Part shown: one piece after another, positions 61,698 through 64,000 of the stretch
How the letters are laid out: every line of letters begins with the position of its first letter
How positions within the stretch are numbered: the stretch's first letter is position 1
Assembly (NCBI GenBank): GCA_934394815.1
Contig: CAKRRD010000005.1
Span: 9,834-73,833 of the forward strand
Source: an uncultured Acetatifactor sp.
GTDB taxonomy: Bacteria; Bacillota; Clostridia; Lachnospirales; Lachnospiraceae
Reading direction: 5' to 3'
DNA: 64,000 nt
The notes under the pieces: model-generated
The model's input: only the letters and a program-made list of their open reading frames with translations
Database searches by the model: none
Told to the model about the DNA's origin: nothing
Translations under genes and position numbers: made by a program

Positions 61698-62951
61698 ATG
61701 GGACAGCGGAAAAAGAAGCTTGCGGCACTATTTTGTGCGGCGGCTGTGATAATGCTTGGTGGGTGTGGAGATGATCTGACGCAGCAGGTCTATATTCCCG
61801 GAAGGGAAGATCTGGCACAACCTATCGGTGGTTACCATACGGGAACGCAGATTGGGCAGACGGAGGAGGATTCCGGGGAAACAGCCCGGAGCGATACGAC
61901 ACCGGGAGAAGAGGCTGCGGAGACACCGGCCCCGGATATATCGCAGGAGCTGAGCGATCCGGTGGATGACCGTTATACCGTCACGATCTCGGCGGCGGGG
62001 GATGTGACACTGGGAACCCATCAGGGGCAGGACTACGGTGCCTCCTTCCGGCAGGCCTATGACCAGGCGGAGGAGGAAGGTTACTTTTTTGAAAATGTGA
62101 GAGATATCTTTGCGGCGGATGACATGACTATTGTGAATCTGGAGGGGCCGCTGACCACATCGGAACAGATGCGGGAGGGGCAGACCTACTGCATCAAAGG
62201 AGATCCGGCCTATGTGCATCTGCTGACGTCAGGCAGTATCGAGGCTGTCAGCTTCGCCAATAATCACCGGCTGGACTACGGGGAACAGGGAAGCCGGGAT
62301 ACCGTGGCCGCGTTAGAGCAGGAAGGAATCATCTATGCCTATGACAAAACTGTGGGTATCTACGAGATCCCGGACAGTGCGGCAGCTCATGGCGGAGAGA
62401 GGAATCTGAAAATAGGAATTATTTCCGTCAATGAAGTGGAGTGGGGAGCACAGGTGGAGGATCTGATCCGGAACAATATCGAGACCCTGCGGGAACAGGA
62501 TGTGGATCTGATCCTGGCCTGCTGTCACTGGGGAATCGAGAAGGACAACTATCCGGAGAATTACCAGCAGGTACTGGGCAGAAAATGTATCGACTGGGGC
62601 GTGGATCTGGTCATCGGCCACCATCCCCATGTGCTGCAGGGAATCGAGGAATACAAAGGCAGATACATTATCTACAGTCTGGCAAATTTCTGCTTTGGGG
62701 CCAATCGGAACCCGGCGGACAAAGACACCATGATCTTCCAGCAGACCTTTACCTTTGAGAACGGACAAAAGGTGGAGGATCAGAATGCCAGGATCCTTCC
62801 CTGCATGGTCAGCTCCGTGACCAACCGGAATGATTTCAAGCCCACACCGGCGGTGGGAGAAGATGCGGAGAGAATCTTACAGCGCATGAATGAGTACAGC
62901 CGGGATTTCGGTGTGGAATTTGATGAAAACGGCGGGATTCTCGTGAATTAG
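61698..62951 (+). CDS. CapA-family metallophosphatase-fold lipoprotein
   Basis: A 417-aa surface protein. The signal peptide ends at lipobox LGGC and a T/E/P-rich linker runs to about residue 85. The PGA_cap (CapA) domain follows: AAGDVTLGTHQG, IVNLEGPLT, FANNHRLDYGEQG, CHWGIE and GHHPHVLQG, the D/N/H set of the calcineurin-like fold. CapA homologues are linked to poly-gamma-glutamate capsule anchoring, but no capB/capC genes are present, so a general envelope role is likelier. ATG at 61698 has GGGGGGAG upstream. It is probably co-transcribed with the LCP gene. Confidence 0.9.
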   Translation: MGQRKKKLAALFCAAAVIMLGGCGDDLTQQVYIPGREDLAQPIGGYHTGTQIGQTEEDSGETARSDTTPGEEAAETPAPDISQELSDPVDDRYTVTISAAGDVTLGTHQGQDYGASFRQAYDQAEEEGYFFENVRDIFAADDMTIVNLEGPLTTSEQMREGQTYCIKGDPAYVHLLTSGSIEAVSFANNHRLDYGEQGSRDTVAALEQEGIIYAYDKTVGIYEIPDSAAAHGGERNLKIGIISVNEVEWGAQVEDLIRNNIETLREQDVDLILACCHWGIEKDNYPENYQQVLGRKCIDWGVDLVIGHHPHVLQGIEEYKGRYIIYSLANFCFGANRNPADKDTMIFQQTFTFENGQKVEDQNARILPCMVSSVTNRNDFKPTPAVGEDAERILQRMNEYSRDFGVEFDENGGILVN

Positions 62952-62989
62952 AGGAAAAGGCGGCAACGCGGAAAGGGTACGGTTTCACG

Positions 62990-63877
62990 ATGGAAAAAGC
63001 ATTTAAACTGGATTTTGCCAATGATAAAACAGGAAGTCTGTACGTGAACTGCTGCGGGTGCTCCCAGACGGAACCGCTGCACAGCTTTGGACCGGCCTCC
63101 AAGCCACATTACCTGATCCACTATGTCCTGAGTGGCAAGGGACATTTCCGGTTCCATGATAAAGAATACCGGCTGGAGGCGGGCTACGGATTTCTGATCC
63201 AGCCCAATGAACTGGCTTTTTATCAGGCAGATGCGAAGGACCCCTGGAGTTATCTGTGGGTGGGGTTCGCCGGAAGCCGGGCAGAAGAGTATTTACACAG
63301 TATGGGACTGTCGGACAGACATCCTATTTTTTCCTGTGATAAATCCGAGGAACTGTATTCCATTGTCCGGGATATGATGGAGCATAATACCTTTGGCATT
63401 GCGGATGATCTACGGCGGAACGGACTGCTGGGAGTATTTCTGTCGGTGATCGCCGACAGTGCCGGTGTGGTGGCAAGAGAGGAAGAGGATAAGGGGAACC
63501 AGTATGTGAAAAAAGCGGTCTCCTTTATCCAGAGCAACTACTGTAACCCCATCAAGGTCACGGATGTGGCGGACTATGTGTGTATCAACCGCAGCTATTT
63601 ATATACGCTGTTCCAGAACTATCTGGGGATGTCCCCGCAGCAATTCCTCACGACATTCCGTATTACCAAGGCGAGAGAGCTTCTGGACTCCACGAATTAT
63701 CCTATTGAGAGTATTGCTCTGTCCTGCGGATACAGCGATGCCCTGGTATTTACCAAGGCCTTTCACGCTATGAAGGGAATGTCCCCTTCGAAATACCGCA
63801 AGGAAAGCCACAAGGAGAGCACAAAAGAACAGCTCCAGGAGGTCGAGGGTCTGATCGCCCGGCTCCTGAAGCCATAG
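62990..63877 (+). CDS. AraC-family transcriptional regulator
   Basis: A 295-aa regulator with an N-terminal cupin sensor (~40-100; HYVLSGKGHFRFHDKEYRLEAG and LIQPNELAFYQAD), an alpha-helical linker, and a C-terminal double helix-turn-helix (~185-280; IKVTDVADYVCINRSYLYTLF and IESIALSCGYSDALVFTKAF). This architecture usually senses a sugar and activates nearby glycan genes; its target probably lies beyond the right edge or at the separate sugar loci here. It begins 38 bases after the CapA-like gene, with GGAAAGGG upstream. Confidence 0.92.
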   Translation: MEKAFKLDFANDKTGSLYVNCCGCSQTEPLHSFGPASKPHYLIHYVLSGKGHFRFHDKEYRLEAGYGFLIQPNELAFYQADAKDPWSYLWVGFAGSRAEEYLHSMGLSDRHPIFSCDKSEELYSIVRDMMEHNTFGIADDLRRNGLLGVFLSVIADSAGVVAREEEDKGNQYVKKAVSFIQSNYCNPIKVTDVADYVCINRSYLYTLFQNYLGMSPQQFLTTFRITKARELLDSTNYPIESIALSCGYSDALVFTKAFHAMKGMSPSKYRKESHKESTKEQLQEVEGLIARLLKP

Positions 63878-63899
63878 ATGAAACTATAAAACCAAACAA

Positions 63900-63929
63900 G
63901 AAAGGGTGCCGCTGAGCGACACCCTTTTG
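63900..63929 (+). terminator. Terminator after the AraC gene
   Basis: AAAGGGTG / CACCCTTT with an 11-12-base interior that can pair further (CGCT/AGCG), then TT. The putative intron begins immediately after it. Confidence 0.85.
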
Positions 63930-63933
63930 TAGT

Positions 63934-64000
63934 TTGCGCGCCATGGGCGCGCTCTAATGGGTGAAAGTCCCGAACACGCCCAGATAGTGGGAAGTGTATA
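63934..64000 (+). mobile_element. Probable 5' end of a group II intron (partial)
   Basis: Directly behind the terminator come TTGCGCGCC, a perfect GCGCGCC-ATG-GGCGCGC hairpin (63936-63952), and GGGTGAAAGTCCCG. The GGTGAAAGTCC element is common in domain I of bacterial group II introns, and the position just after a terminator stem fits the insertion habit of class C introns. Only ~65 bases are visible, no intron-encoded protein can be seen, and the exact boundary is uncertain. Confidence 0.5.

Overview
The window looks like chromosome of a gut-type Clostridia, most likely a Lachnospiraceae member. This rests on strong AGGAGG ribosome sites, many lipoproteins with short lipoboxes, glycan-utilisation genes (GH13, GH3, a GH88 remnant, a UgpB-type ABC importer), an ACGX-type RiPP locus, and gut-Clostridia-style nonribosomal peptide and nuclease families. 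No rRNA, tRNA or CRISPR array was seen. Genus cannot be assigned by eye.

Layout. 1-6.6 kb: tail of a PfkB sugar kinase, an AAA-like/PD-(D/E)XK protein, a decayed GH88 locus, a GH13 alpha-glucanase and a MATE exporter. 7.0-11.4 kb: a signalling block with a duplicated-domain lipoprotein behind a LytTR-like promoter, a hybrid histidine kinase (7TM-HisKA-HATPase-REC-Hpt), and a convergent LytTR response regulator. 11.5-27.0 kb: the most striking region, an apparent single operon of seven genes with gaps of at most 23 nt, ending in a strong terminator. It encodes a membrane acyltransferase-like protein, a MATE transporter fused to an RsbW-like ATPase domain, a 2994-aa three-module NRPS (A-T-C-A-T-C-A-T-R) predicted to release a tripeptide aldehyde, a STAS anti-anti-sigma-like protein, a second RsbW-like ATPase, an Sfp-type phosphopantetheinyl transferase, and a clostripain-family cysteine protease lipoprotein. 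Together they suggest a reactive peptide made, exported and controlled by a partner-switching module, alongside a protease that could be its target or its resistance partner.

27-36.8 kb: YitT, GNAT, an Rpn-type nuclease, a ketopantoate-reductase-like enzyme, HAD and HxlR genes, then a RiPP locus. In the RiPP locus a 64-aa precursor with three ACGTACG repeats is followed by a radical SAM/SPASM enzyme, a nitroreductase, a flavin-binding ferredoxin protein, a zinc-type macrodomain and a class M sirtuin. All run in the same direction and could be one redox/ADP-ribosylation-linked operon.

36.8-49 kb: a lipoprotein, a P-type metal ATPase behind what looks like a yybP-ykoY manganese riboswitch with its own terminator, LUD and ProX-like proteins, an orphan AgrC-like kinase, a PHP phosphoesterase, and a three-gene sugar ABC importer. 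49-64 kb: a GGDEF-PAS-GGDEF-EAL-PAS protein, a domain-permuted GH3 glucosidase, an M20 amidohydrolase with a GPH-type symporter, an SLC13/ArsB-type carrier with a cytidylate-kinase-like protein, an LCP cell-wall ligase, a CapA-like lipoprotein and an AraC regulator. The last ~65 bases look like the 5' end of a group II intron inserted behind the AraC terminator.
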